From: Paenibacillus sp. FSL M7-0420
GTDB taxonomy: Bacteria; Bacillota; Bacilli; Paenibacillales; Paenibacillaceae
Direction of reading: 5' to 3'
Length of the DNA: 64,000 nucleotides
Assembly: GCF_038002345.1 (NCBI RefSeq)
Contig: NZ_JBBOCJ010000001.1
Span: forward strand, 4,588,001-4,652,000
Shown here: positions 1-8,681 of the stretch, piece by piece
Layout: each line of letters begins with the position of its first letter
Position numbering within the stretch: position 1 is the stretch's first letter
Notes under the pieces: generated by a model
What the model was told of the DNA's origin: nothing
What the model saw: only the letters and a program-made list of their open reading frames with translations
Database searches by the model: none
Made by a program: the position numbers and the translations under genes

Positions 1-154
1 CTTCTTTCAGATAACCAATAATATAAGCGCTGATCTCCCGTGAATCGCCCGGCGGATTCTCCGAAGGGTAACGGATCAGCTGAGAGCAGAGCGCAAGCAG
101 TTCCTCCTGCCCGGCATCAATGGCCTCCAGCACCTTGCTTTTCCAGTCTGTCAT
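1..154 (-). CDS. M20 family metallopeptidase (ArgE/DapE/ACY1-like), N-terminal part
   Basis: Only the first 51 codons are in the window; the gene runs off the left edge. The ATG at 154 follows an AAAGGAG ribosome binding site about 10 nt upstream. The readable N-terminus contains LIRYPSENPPGDSREI, typical of the start of M20 zinc peptidases and deacylases (a leucine-rich helix, then PS-x-NPPGD). The metal ligands lie outside the window, so the substrate cannot be judged. It is on the same strand as, and 125 bp downstream of, the peptide-binding lipoprotein gene. I infer that it cleaves or deacylates what the adjacent ABC transporter imports. Confidence 0.75.
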   Translation of the reverse strand, partial: MTDWKSKVLEAIDAGQEELLALCSQLIRYPSENPPGDSREISAYIIGYLKE

Positions 155-279
155 GGGTTACGAATTCTCCTTTGTGTTCCAGGCTGCACGCCTTGCGGCT
201 GGCAGGAGGAACTGTGAATTTGTGACAAAGAAGAGGGACAAGGCCTAAGGCCTGCCCGCTCTCTTTTAGCCAAACCTGC

Positions 280-1884
280 TTATTCTGTAATCGACAGCGG
301 ATAGAAGCGGATGACTTCGTCCGGATAGAAGGCGTAGCCGCTGATCTTGCTGCTCATCCCTACAATGCGGTTATACTCGTAGAGATACGCCCAAGGTGCT
401 TCTGTCGTGATGATCTCCTGAGCCTGCTTGTAGAGCTCTGTGCGCTTCGCTGTATCTGTCTCCAGGTTCGCCTGCTCCCACAGCTTGTCTACTTCAGCAT
501 TCTGGTAGTTGATGTAGTTGGAAGAGCCCTTGCCGTACAGCAGGAAGCCGAGGTGATAGCCAGGATCATTGACGAAGGAAGTCCATTTGGAGATATAAGA
601 GGTCAGATTATTGGTCTTCTGCTGCTCCAGGAACTGTGCGCGGGCCAGCTTGTTGATCTTCATGTTGACTCCGATTTTGGCCAGCTCAGCCTGGATCAGG
701 ACCGCATCATCTTCCCAGTCATCGAAGCCGGAGCCCAGCGTGAAGTCGAAGTCAAAGCCCTTCTCATAGCCTGCTTCCTTCAGCAGTGCCTTGGCCTTGT
801 CCAGATTGTACTCATACACATAGCCTGCATCGGTGAAGCCCGGCGTGTTGCTGGCTACCGCACTCTTCATCTGCTTGGCCTGGCCGTACATCACCCCGCT
901 CAGCAGCTGATCGTAAGGAATCGCATAGTTGATCGCCTGACGGACTTTTACATTATCGAATGGCTTAACTTTGTTGTTCATGGCGAAGAACAGAATCCGG
1001 TTACTTGCATTGGAAGCGACCGTCAGCGCCGAATTACTCTCCAGTGTGGATACATCCTTCGGAGGAATCTCAATCGCCATGTCTACATCGCCCTTACCCA
1101 GCAGCAGCACGCGGTTCGAAGCTTCCTTGGTGAACTTCAGGGTTACCTTGCCGAGGCTTGGCGCACCCTGCCAGTAGCTGTCATTAGCTGTGAAAACAGC
1201 TTCGGTAGCCGGGTCCCACTTCGTAAGCTTGAACGGGCCGGAACCGGCGGCATTCGTCTTGAGGTAGTCTGCACCCTGTGCTTCTACCGTCTTCTGGTCC
1301 ACGATGGAGAAGGTGTACATTGCCAGAATCTGCAGGAAATTATGATTGGCCCCCGTCAGAGTAACTTCAACGGTCGAAGCGTCTTTTACCGTAACGGATT
1401 TAATTGATGCCATGCCGTAGAGGAAGCTGCCGGAGCTGGACTTCGCCACACGTTCAAAAGAGTACGCCACCGCTTCGGCATCCACCGGATTGCCGCTCTG
1501 GAAGCTCACGCCGGATTTCAGCTTGAACGTATACACCGTGTTGTCAGCATTCACTTCCCAGCTCTCTGCGAGCATGGGCTTGATGTCTTCGGTATTGGCG
1601 ATGCTCGCGCCATTCTCGGTCTTGATGCCGTAGGTGACCAGCTGATCATATGCGGCCAGCACAAGCGTATCGGAGGTCAGATCATTGGCTTCCGCCGGGT
1701 CGAGCGTGGTGCCGCCCTCGGAATAGGCCACCGTCAGGTTCTTTTTGAGCGGGGCTGCCGTTGCTGCTGCGGTATCTGTTCCTGCCGAAGTAGCAGCAGG
1801 GGTCTGCGGATTGGCGCTGCTGGCGCATCCGGCAAGCATGATTGAAAAAGCGACGAGTGTGGACAACAGTTTAACTTTTTTCAT
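280..1884 (-). CDS. ABC transporter substrate-binding lipoprotein, peptide/nickel type (SBP_bac_5)
   Basis: A 534-aa extracellular solute receptor. The first 20 residues form a lipoprotein signal peptide ending in the lipobox LAGC, with Cys20 as the lipidation site, followed by a Ser/Ala/Thr-rich linker. The mature part has the family 5 layout: TLDPAEANDL near residue 60, LAESWEVNADNTVYTFKLK near 105-123, and repeated Asn/Tyr-rich ligand-pocket segments to the C-terminus. The length suits DppE/OppA proteins. The start is preceded by AAAAGGGAGGA. It is the third gene after the two permeases (dppB-dppC-binding protein-M20 peptidase). No ATPase genes are visible here; they may lie beyond the left edge or be shared with another system. 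The ligand is unknown: peptides or amino-acid derivatives are likely, given the neighbouring peptidases and racemase. Confidence 0.9.
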   Translation of the reverse strand: MKKVKLLSTLVAFSIMLAGCASSANPQTPAATSAGTDTAAATAAPLKKNLTVAYSEGGTTLDPAEANDLTSDTLVLAAYDQLVTYGIKTENGASIANTEDIKPMLAESWEVNADNTVYTFKLKSGVSFQSGNPVDAEAVAYSFERVAKSSSGSFLYGMASIKSVTVKDASTVEVTLTGANHNFLQILAMYTFSIVDQKTVEAQGADYLKTNAAGSGPFKLTKWDPATEAVFTANDSYWQGAPSLGKVTLKFTKEASNRVLLLGKGDVDMAIEIPPKDVSTLESNSALTVASNASNRILFFAMNNKVKPFDNVKVRQAINYAIPYDQLLSGVMYGQAKQMKSAVASNTPGFTDAGYVYEYNLDKAKALLKEAGYEKGFDFDFTLGSGFDDWEDDAVLIQAELAKIGVNMKINKLARAQFLEQQKTNNLTSYISKWTSFVNDPGYHLGFLLYGKGSSNYINYQNAEVDKLWEQANLETDTAKRTELYKQAQEIITTEAPWAYLYEYNRIVGMSSKISGYAFYPDEVIRFYPLSITE

Positions 1885-2029
1885 CGGTAATTCCTCCCTT
1901 TTCTATATCCTGCCTGCATAACAACTACTTGTGCTGCTGATGATTGTCTGCCGCTTGCGCTCCAGCTGACGTTAATTTATCTATCTCTAACGGGGACGGG
2001 CGGCCTTGGGGGGATTCCCTTGCTCCGCC

Positions 2030-2926
2030 TCATTTCCCCGAACGCAACCGCGGGTCAAGCACATCCCGGAAGCCGTCTCCGAGGAGGTTGAAGCCTAAGA
2101 TGGAGGTGGCAATGCCGAGGCCTGGAAAAGTAACCAGCCACCATTGCCCGGAAATGATATATTCCCGGCCTTCGGAGATCATCGCGCCCCATTCGGCAAT
2201 CGGGGGTCTGACCCCAAGCCCCAGGAAGCTGAGACTGGACGCGGTCAGGATGGCGAAGCCCATCCCGAGCGTAGCCTGCACCATTAGCGGAGCCAGGGCA
2301 TTCGGCAGAATGTGGCGGTACAGAATGACTCTATCCTTCACACCAATGGCCCGGCTGGCTTCGATATACTCCTTCTCCCGCAGCGAGACCGTCTGGCCGA
2401 ACATCAGCCGGGCGAATTCGGGAATGCCGACAATACCGACAGCGATCATTGCGCTGCTGAGACCGGCGCCGATCGAGGCGGCAATCGCCATCGACAATAC
2501 CAGGGACGGGAAGGACAACAATACATCCATAACCCGCATAATGATGGTTCCGGTCCGGCCGCCGTAGTAAGCCGCAATCCCGCCCAGCGGCATCCCGATC
2601 AGGAAGGAGATCGAGACCGCGATCAGGCCGGTCCAGATGCTGATCCGTGCGCCGTACAGCACCCGGCTGAGAATATCCCGGCCGAAGTTGTCGGTTCCGA
2701 ACCAATGGCTGCCGGAGGGCGGCTGCAGCTTATTCGCCATATCTGTGACGAACGGATCATGCGGAGCCAGCCAGGGTGCGAAGACGGCAACCACGGTCCA
2801 GATCAGGATGAAGGTCAGCCCGATGGCCGCCAGGCGGTTGTGCAGCAGCAGGGATAATAGGGTCCGGGGCTTGGCCGGTGCGGGCTTCGCCGGGCTGCCC
2901 TGTGCTGAATGTGCTGCAGTGCTCAC
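2030..2926 (-). CDS. ABC transporter permease, DppC/OppC type
   Basis: A 298-aa inner-membrane permease. The N-terminal OppC domain (RLAAIGLTFILIWTVVAVFAPWLAPHDP) leads into the periplasmic loop motif HWFGTDNFGRDILSRVLYGAR, diagnostic of DppC/OppC. The BPD_transp_1 core carries the cytoplasmic EAA loop EASRAIGVKDRVILYRHILPN. I chose the GTG at 2926 because it sits 9 nt after AGGAGG; a GTG eight codons earlier would overlap its own ribosome binding site. It ends about 145 bp before the binding-protein gene and begins about 30 bp after dppB, so the two permeases are clearly co-transcribed. It pairs with the DppB-type permease to form the translocation channel. Confidence 0.9.
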   Translation of the reverse strand: MSTAAHSAQGSPAKPAPAKPRTLLSLLLHNRLAAIGLTFILIWTVVAVFAPWLAPHDPFVTDMANKLQPPSGSHWFGTDNFGRDILSRVLYGARISIWTGLIAVSISFLIGMPLGGIAAYYGGRTGTIIMRVMDVLLSFPSLVLSMAIAASIGAGLSSAMIAVGIVGIPEFARLMFGQTVSLREKEYIEASRAIGVKDRVILYRHILPNALAPLMVQATLGMGFAILTASSLSFLGLGVRPPIAEWGAMISEGREYIISGQWWLVTFPGLGIATSILGFNLLGDGFRDVLDPRLRSGK

Positions 2927-2956
2927 AAGCAATCTCCTCCTCTCACACAAGCTGTT

Positions 2957-3967
2957 CTATTCATAACGGATTCTCGGGTCAATGAACCCGTAGATCAGGT
3001 CGACCGCCAGGTTAATTCCGCAGTAGAGCACGGCACTGACCAGGGTGAATGCCTGGATCGGCGCGTAATCCGCTGCCAGTATAGAGTCGGTGACATAGCC
3101 GCCGATTCCCGGCCAGGAGAAGATGGTCTCCGTGATGACCGCGCCGCCCATCAGGAAGCCGAACTGGAGTCCGAGCACGGTTAATGTAGGAATGAGCGCA
3201 TTGACCAGTGCGTGCTTGTAGATGACGGCCGATTCCCGCAGCCCCTTGGCCCGGGCGGTGCGGACGAAGTCCTGATCGACCACCTCCAGCATGCTGGAGC
3301 GGGTCATCCGGGCGATGATCGCCATCGTGCCGGTACTGAGGCAGATCGCCGGAAGCAGCAGATGCGCGAGGCTGCTTTTAAGTGCAGCGGTGTCGCCGGA
3401 GAGTATACTGTCCAGCACGTACAGCCCGGTGATATGCACCGGCGGGTTAAGATCCCCGCTGATCCGGCCCATCGGCGCCGGTGCCCAGCCCAGAATGGAG
3501 TAGAAGATATAGATGAACATCAGTCCGAGCCAGAAGATCGGCACACAAGCACCTATCAGGGAAAACACACGCGAGATGTGATCCAGCAGGGATTCCTTAC
3601 GGGTTGCGGCCACAATGCCTACCGGAATGGCGATTAGAACCGCAATCAGGATGCTGGCCAGGGTCAGCTCAATCGTAGCCGGGAAGCGCGAAGCCAGGTC
3701 ACTGGCGACCGAATGTCCGGTGTGATAGGCGTAGCCGATATCGCCTTGCAGCAGCTGCCCGATATAAGCGAAGAACTGGATATACAGCGGCTTGTCCAGC
3801 CCCATATCCTGGCGGATCTTGTTCACTATCTCCTCCGGAGCCTGCTCTCCGGCCAGCATAATCGCAGGATCGCCCGGCAGGACTCTCGACAGAATGAAGG
3901 TGATGACGATAATGCCGAGCAAGGCTGGAATCATCTGCACCAGTCTTTTTAATGTATAAGCAAACAA
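2957..3967 (-). CDS. ABC transporter permease, DppB/OppB type
   Basis: A 336-aa integral-membrane permease. The start is the classic DppB opening, LKRLVQMIPALLGIIVITFILSRVLPGDP, and the EAA loop reads TARAKGLRESAVIYKHALVNALIPT. The start codon is TTG at 3967, 8 nt after an AAGGGGG ribosome binding site; no ATG fits better. It is the first gene of the minus-strand unit dppB-dppC-binding protein-M20 peptidase. The preceding PucR-type regulator gene ends about 240 bp upstream and is closed by a terminator, so this transporter unit probably has its own promoter between 3968 and 4115. I could not identify that promoter confidently. Confidence 0.9.
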   Translation of the reverse strand: MFAYTLKRLVQMIPALLGIIVITFILSRVLPGDPAIMLAGEQAPEEIVNKIRQDMGLDKPLYIQFFAYIGQLLQGDIGYAYHTGHSVASDLASRFPATIELTLASILIAVLIAIPVGIVAATRKESLLDHISRVFSLIGACVPIFWLGLMFIYIFYSILGWAPAPMGRISGDLNPPVHITGLYVLDSILSGDTAALKSSLAHLLLPAICLSTGTMAIIARMTRSSMLEVVDQDFVRTARAKGLRESAVIYKHALVNALIPTLTVLGLQFGFLMGGAVITETIFSWPGIGGYVTDSILAADYAPIQAFTLVSAVLYCGINLAVDLIYGFIDPRIRYE

Positions 3968-4114
3968 TGAATCAACCCCCTTACGACTTCGACTGCTGTG
4001 CCTCTGTGACGGAATTCCGCTCTCATGTCAGGTAATACGTGTATGCTGTGTCTTATTAAAGTGTTGAGCTAATTCTACATAGAATTTCACAGCCCCTCTA
4101 CGTCCCGTTCAGCT

Positions 4115-4146
4115 AAAAAAATGCACAACCGTTTGTCGGTTGTGCA
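4115..4146 (-). terminator. Rho-independent terminator of the PucR-type regulator gene
   Basis: A perfect 10-bp stem (TGCACAACCG / CGGTTGTGCA) with a 5-nt loop, followed on the minus strand by a run of seven T. It lies about 60 bp after the regulator stop codon and separates it from dppB. Confidence 0.9.
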
Positions 4147-4208
4147 CTATCAAGGACTATGAATGTTAGATTTACTCACACGACATTCCAGAAATCTTCC
4201 AAAGCGCC

Positions 4209-5735
4209 CTATTTTTCCTGGAGGTAATAGTAAATCAGGCACAAATGGCAGACGAACTGTTCGCGCGGATCATTCAGATCGAAGCCAGTGATATCCCGAA
4301 TCCGCTCCAGCCGGTATTTGACGGAGTTGCGGTGGATATAGAGGCTGTTCGCCGTCTCAATCAGACTGCCCCGGCACTCCAGATAATGATAGAAGGTCAG
4401 CAGCATATTGCTGTCATGCTCCTGGTCGTATTGCAGCAGCTTGCCCAGCTTGCGCTCGAACAGCCGCCCGAATCCGGGACCGTCCAGCCCCTCCAGCAGA
4501 TGATAGACCTCCATCTCTTCGTAGCGGGTAATCCCGCCGGGGCCTTGTCCGAGTCTTCTGGAGATGGACAGCGCTTTGCGCGCCTCGTTATAGCTGGTGT
4601 GGATGTCCCACAGGTATTCCGAGGTGCCGATACCGCAGCGGTAGCTGCTTAAGCCTTCTGCCTTGTCCTGTAGCCAGCTTCTGAGCGTCTTCTCCCACGG
4701 CTCCTCCGCGTCGCCGCCCGGCGTGAACCTGCGCCCCTCCTGCGTAGGCAGGAACAGCACCGCCCGGCTCGAACGGTACTCGGCGTGCGGCGTGACGCCG
4801 CGCTTCTTCGCCTCCCGCTCCAGCAGCCGGTTCACCGTCTCCTCGCTCGGCGCCGTCTCCCCTTCGATGACGGCCACCTCCCACTTGTGCTCAGGGTTCA
4901 TCCCGAGCTGGCGGGCCCGCCGCTGCACCTCATGCCTCGACGGCAGCGGCGGGGTCAGCAGCTCATCGATGAAGTTGCCGCGCAGCCGGAATTCCGTATC
5001 CTCGGCTACCTTGCGCCGCATTATTTCAAGGGCAAACACAAGCCGGGCTTGCTCGATGCCCACCTCCTCCATATCATCCAGCCGCTCCTTGTCGACGAGC
5101 AGCCGGGCGACCGTCCGGCGGTCCACATGGATGTTCCAGCTAAGCGGAGAGCCGCTCTGGGTCCAGTCATAGTCTGCCGGGGAGGATACGATAATCTTCC
5201 GCTCCGTATCCACGAGTGCCACCGGGGCCTTAAGGAACTCGGCCACACTGTCGCTGACCGCCTGAATGCCGCTGTTCTCCAGCACCATGGTGGTCAGCGT
5301 GCGGTAGACCTCCTCCGCCCGGCGCAGCAGCATCGCCTGCCGTCCCAGCAGCAGCTCCATCACCGGCTGGGTGATATCCGTGTACGGAATCTCGGGCGGG
5401 ATCTCCACAATCGGCAGACCGCAGGCATTGCTGGCCTCGATGGCACCTTGGGGGATCTCCTTCAGGAAGCGCGCCGGCTTAATTGCCAGCGCCGCTGCGC
5501 CCAGATTGTCGAGCGTGTAGATCACCTCGGTCAGCAGTGAAGGATCATGCCGGATCGAATAGGCCGTCGTCAGCAGCATCACCCCTTCGCTGATCCAGCC
5601 CTTTAGATCCGGGACCTCCATAATATCCACGAACCGGACCACCCGGTCCAGCCCCTGCTCGCCGCTAATGACCTTCGCTTTCCCAAGAACCGAGAGCTCC
5701 ATCAGCTCCCGCAGCGTAATTCCTCGTGTATTCAC
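4209..5735 (-). CDS. PucR family transcriptional regulator
   Basis: A 508-aa regulator. Residues about 5-125 are a PucR N-terminal domain (ITLRELMELSVLGKAKVI, then MLLTTAYSI and LPIVEIPPEIPY). The middle is a GGDEF-derived/CdaR-like region. The last 60 residues are the HTH_30 DNA-binding domain (LIETANSLYIHRNSVKYRLE). The GTG at 5735 is chosen because it follows GGGAGG by 7 nt and gives the canonical N-terminus; an upstream in-frame ATG would add 25 residues without a ribosome binding site. PucR proteins activate catabolic genes (purine, proline and similar). Its place between the transporter unit and the racemase/DUF1177 unit suggests that it controls one or both in response to their substrate. 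Confidence 0.9.
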   Translation of the reverse strand: MNTRGITLRELMELSVLGKAKVISGEQGLDRVVRFVDIMEVPDLKGWISEGVMLLTTAYSIRHDPSLLTEVIYTLDNLGAAALAIKPARFLKEIPQGAIEASNACGLPIVEIPPEIPYTDITQPVMELLLGRQAMLLRRAEEVYRTLTTMVLENSGIQAVSDSVAEFLKAPVALVDTERKIIVSSPADYDWTQSGSPLSWNIHVDRRTVARLLVDKERLDDMEEVGIEQARLVFALEIMRRKVAEDTEFRLRGNFIDELLTPPLPSRHEVQRRARQLGMNPEHKWEVAVIEGETAPSEETVNRLLEREAKKRGVTPHAEYRSSRAVLFLPTQEGRRFTPGGDAEEPWEKTLRSWLQDKAEGLSSYRCGIGTSEYLWDIHTSYNEARKALSISRRLGQGPGGITRYEEMEVYHLLEGLDGPGFGRLFERKLGKLLQYDQEHDSNMLLTFYHYLECRGSLIETANSLYIHRNSVKYRLERIRDITGFDLNDPREQFVCHLCLIYYYLQEK

Positions 5736-6030
5736 CCTTCCGCCTCCCTCTGCTTTCTTCAGTATTTCATGATTTTTCCTGAAATATGCCACATACATGC
5801 CGCCAGCCACTTTTTGCGTTCCCGCTAGTTTATCAGAGATTCCCGCCGAGCCACAGGAAAATCATATCCAGTTGGCGATATTTTCGGTGTGAAAACGCAT
5901 TAGGAAGAAATTGGATGGTGATGGATGGATCGGGAGCGGTTGCTGGGAGGGGGCTGGGGAGGGTTGAGAAGCGTAGGGGCGCGATAGGGGAGACAAATGG
6001 GAAGTTGGTGAGAGAGTGTAAGGGGAGGCG

Positions 6031-6165
6031 GATTCAGAGGGATTTATCCCTTTGGTTACGAGCGTGGAGCACGTTTCGCCGAATTCGGAGGGATTTATCC
6101 CTTTGATTACAGGCGGCGGGCACGTTTCGCCGGATTCAGAGGGATTTATCCCTTTGATTTCGGAC
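6031..6165. repeat. 51-bp hairpin repeat array A (3 units; core AGGGA-TTTA-TCCCT)
   Basis: Three tandem units begin at 6031, 6082 and 6133, exactly 51 bp apart. Each reads GATTCAGAGGGATTTATCC or a close variant. The core is an inverted repeat (GAGGGA / TCCCTTT with a TTTA loop), followed by a semi-conserved spacer ending in CACGTTTCGCC. The lead-in GCCGAATTC matches other arrays in the window. Reading frames run through it only because 51 is divisible by three. It lies between the PucR-type regulator start and the racemase stop. Confidence 0.85.
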
Positions 6166-6510
6166 GGCAGATGTATGCAGATATGTTACCTATGGCTAAG
6201 TGCTCTAACCAAATTAGTTACTCTACACCTTCTGGCTATTTCCCATTCCATAGCGCTGCATCATACTCCCTATGTACCTGACCAACTATAATTTACCAGA
6301 TTGCTCTCCTCACTAATTATTCTGTTCAGTACGGCTAAGCTTAACGATTCAACGGATCTGTAACTAACTATTCCCTAATTTATCTCCCCTCCCATTCACT
6401 GAGCACAATAAATGCCAAATGTTACTCAAAAGATACTCATCCACGCCGCCCCACTCTCCTGCTTCCCCAAAGCTCTCCCCCGCCAATACTCCCCCCATAG
6501 TCAATCTGCC
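6166..6510. other. Intergenic stretch without a recognisable gene
   Basis: AT-rich spacer between arrays A and B. I see no ORF with a ribosome binding site, no terminator hairpin with a T-run, and no repeat longer than a few bases. The whole gap between the PucR-type regulator start (5735) and the racemase stop (6915) is 1.2 kb. Apart from arrays A and B and the 14-bp tandem repeat near 6.8 kb it appears empty, including 5736-6030. Confidence 0.6.
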
Positions 6511-6700
6511 CAATTCAGGGGCACTAATGCTCCTCATTCGCTCCTTTTGCCCACTAACGCCCAATTCAGGTGCACTTCTGCTCCTCATTCGCTCCCTTTG
6601 CCCACTTTCGCGAAATTCAGGGGCACTAATGCTCCTCATTCGCTCCTTTTGCCCGCTTACGCCGAATTCAGGGGCACTTGTGCTCCTCTAATCCCCTAAC
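6511..6700. repeat. 51-bp hairpin repeat array B (4 units; core AGGGGCAC-N2-GTGCTCCT type)
   Basis: Four units start at 6511, 6562, 6613 and 6664, spaced exactly 51 bp. Each has an AATTCAGG lead-in, a core such as GGGGCACTTGTGCTCC (near-perfect inverted repeat) and a conserved spacer CATTCGCTCC-TTTTGCCC. Variation is mainly at loop bases (AA, TC or TG) and at a few spacer positions. It lies about 215 bp downstream of the racemase stop codon. Short ORFs through it are artefacts of the 51-bp (17-codon) period. Confidence 0.9.
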
Positions 6701-6760
6701 CACAAACAAGCGTCCCCCGGGCCTGAGCCAGGAGGAGCGCTTTAAGGAGATCATAGCTAT

Positions 6761-6831
6761 TAGTTTGCCACACATTAGTTTACACGCATTGATTTTCACA
6801 CATTGATTTTCACGCATTATTTGCCGCACAT
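6761..6831. repeat. 14-bp tandem repeat, about five copies
   Basis: Consecutive units of the type TGATTTTCACACAT (first copy 15 bp, then 14 bp each) fill 6761-6831. Two middle copies differ at a single base. It is unrelated in period to the 51-bp arrays and sits 84 bp 3' of the racemase gene. Confidence 0.75.
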
Positions 6832-6914
6832 CGCCTATACACGTAGTCTGCCCCACACTTACAAGGACGCGAGTTCTAGCAAATTGCAAAGCCTGCCCAA
6901 CACAAAAAGCCATT

Positions 6915-7571
6915 CTACATGCGATGCACAGCTCCCTCACCAGAAGCTGACGCAGCAGCCGCTGCACCAAGGCAAAGTATGGGATCGAACGCCCGGATGC
7001 CCAGCCGTTCTTCCAGCTCCGCTGCCAGCCCTATGGTCGCGAAGCCGGTGCACGCCAGCACCAGCACTTCCGCGCCGCGCTCCACGAGCCGGGCGGCACC
7101 GGCCAGCGCGCCTGCCCGTCCGGCGGGTGTGTTCAGATCCAGCGTGGTTGTCACGCCGTCGGGGCGGTCCATGCCAACGTAGGCATCGCCGAGAATGCTG
7201 CGGATGAGCGGCGGCACCTCTTCCAGAATCGTCAGCACCCCCACCCGGCTGCTGTACGCCATGGCCGTATGAGCCGCGCAGGAGCCTGCTCCCAGCACAG
7301 GAACATTCACCACTGCCCTGGCTTCTGCCAAGGCAGGGTCAGCTGCACAGCTGATGCCGATTACCGTGCAGCCCTGCTGCTCCAGTTCCCGCGCAAGTGA
7401 GATAATCTTCGGAATGGATTCAGCCTCTGTCTGCGCATCATGCACACCCTGAGGCTGATCCGGGATGCAGCGGCTTATCACCGGCAGACCGTAACACCGC
7501 TCAATTAAATCTCCATGTAACTGGATCGCAGAGCTCTCCTGCAGTGTAATAACACGTATGATTCCAAGCAT
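6915..7571 (-). CDS. Asp/Glu/hydantoin racemase family protein
   Basis: A 218-aa cytoplasmic enzyme of the cofactor-independent racemase fold. The two family cysteines are visible: GISCAADPA near residue 85 and LACTGFATIG near residue 175. These act as the acid/base pair in aspartate, glutamate and hydantoin racemases and in the related maleate isomerases. The ATG at 7571 follows CAGGAGGAGATAGG; longer in-frame starts have no ribosome binding site. It is the last gene of the minus-strand set DUF1177-AroM-aminopeptidase-racemase. The true substrate cannot be read from the sequence; I infer a D/L amino-acid derivative or hydantoin-like compound. Confidence 0.85.
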   Translation of the reverse strand: MLGIIRVITLQESSAIQLHGDLIERCYGLPVISRCIPDQPQGVHDAQTEAESIPKIISLARELEQQGCTVIGISCAADPALAEARAVVNVPVLGAGSCAAHTAMAYSSRVGVLTILEEVPPLIRSILGDAYVGMDRPDGVTTTLDLNTPAGRAGALAGAARLVERGAEVLVLACTGFATIGLAAELEERLGIRAFDPILCLGAAAAASASGEGAVHRM

Positions 7572-7718
7572 CCTATCTCCTCCTGATTCGCCCTGATTTA
7601 GATGCTGCAGCAGCATAACCAGCCGCCCTATTTCAGCCGTAAACAGCAATAGCAGCCGGAAATCCAAAGGTTCACTACAGTAATGATTGAACCTCGCGTT
7701 CAGCAGCTTCCATTCCGC

Positions 7719-8663
7719 TTACAGCAATTCCCCAGCCTGCATAATCAGCTTATCGTCGATGTACACATCCGGCTTCATGACTACTGCGTCAATATGTACG
7801 CCAGCCGCGACAACTCCGCCGAACGTGTTATTGCTGCCAAAAGCCACATGAATCGTCCCGTACACCTTCTCATCCTCCAGCACCACGCCCGTGATCCGGG
7901 CCTTGTTGTTGGTCCCGATCCCGAATTCGCCAAGCAGCCTGCCATCGCCATCTCCAAGCATGTCCAGCAGCTTCCCGCCATGCTCCCCGTCGGCATGAAC
8001 CAGCCGGCCATGCTCCACGGTCAACACCATCGGGCCGTCCAAAGCACCGATCCCTGCAACCGAGCCATCCACTTTAATCTGGCCCGTAGCAGTGCCTTCC
8101 AGCGGCGCAATATAAGCTTCACCGGAGGGCAGATTGCCGGACTCTCCCGGATTTAGATATAATCCGGTGCTGAGAATACCATCCCGGCCGTCAATAGAGA
8201 AACTAAGAACCAGACCTTCCTTCTCCACACGCACCCGGCTGCCCGCAGACAATAGCGCAGCAACCTGCTCGGTCAGTGCCTTAACCTGCCCATAATCCGC
8301 AGTAATCGCCCCGTGGCTGAACATATCATCGGTGATTCCCGGCATGGTCGCTACCCGGGTTCCCGCTGCGGCTGCCTGCTTGCGCGCCGCTGTATGTGTC
8401 ATCGAATGGGTCGTGATGCATACGGCCACATCCGCCTTAGCCATAGCTTCTGCAACCGGAGCCGGAGGCTCCTCCCCCGATCTGCTCCGCGGCTGCATGA
8501 CCAGCAGCATCGATTCCGCTCCCAGCCGCTTGCCTGCCTCATAGACCGACTCAGCCAGATCACGCTTATCATCATCAGCTACTACGGCCAGCAGTTCTCC
8601 GCTGGCAACCCCGAGACAATCCTTAAGAACGTTCATACTAATTGCTATTCTTGCTTCACTCAT
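7719..8663 (-). CDS. M29-like aminopeptidase family protein (leucyl aminopeptidase / dihydroxypyridine dioxygenase superfamily)
   Basis: A 314-aa protein. The C-terminal half has features of M29-type metallo-aminopeptidases and the related 2,5-dihydroxypyridine dioxygenases: LGEFGIGTNNKARITGVVLEDE, then GTIHVAFGSNNTFGG and HIDAVVMKPDVYIDDKLIM. These carry the acidic and histidine metal ligands. The ATG at 8663 is 8 nt after GGAGG; an ATG two codons earlier is too close. It lies 18 bp after aroM-like and about 150 bp before the racemase. Either hydrolysis of an N-terminal amino acid or ring-cleavage-type metal chemistry is possible. The peptide transporter and peptidase nearby favour a peptidase role. 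Confidence 0.75.
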   Translation of the reverse strand: MSEARIAISMNVLKDCLGVASGELLAVVADDDKRDLAESVYEAGKRLGAESMLLVMQPRSRSGEEPPAPVAEAMAKADVAVCITTHSMTHTAARKQAAAAGTRVATMPGITDDMFSHGAITADYGQVKALTEQVAALLSAGSRVRVEKEGLVLSFSIDGRDGILSTGLYLNPGESGNLPSGEAYIAPLEGTATGQIKVDGSVAGIGALDGPMVLTVEHGRLVHADGEHGGKLLDMLGDGDGRLLGEFGIGTNNKARITGVVLEDEKVYGTIHVAFGSNNTFGGVVAAGVHIDAVVMKPDVYIDDKLIMQAGELL

Positions 8664-8681
8664 CTTCATTTCCTCCCGGGA

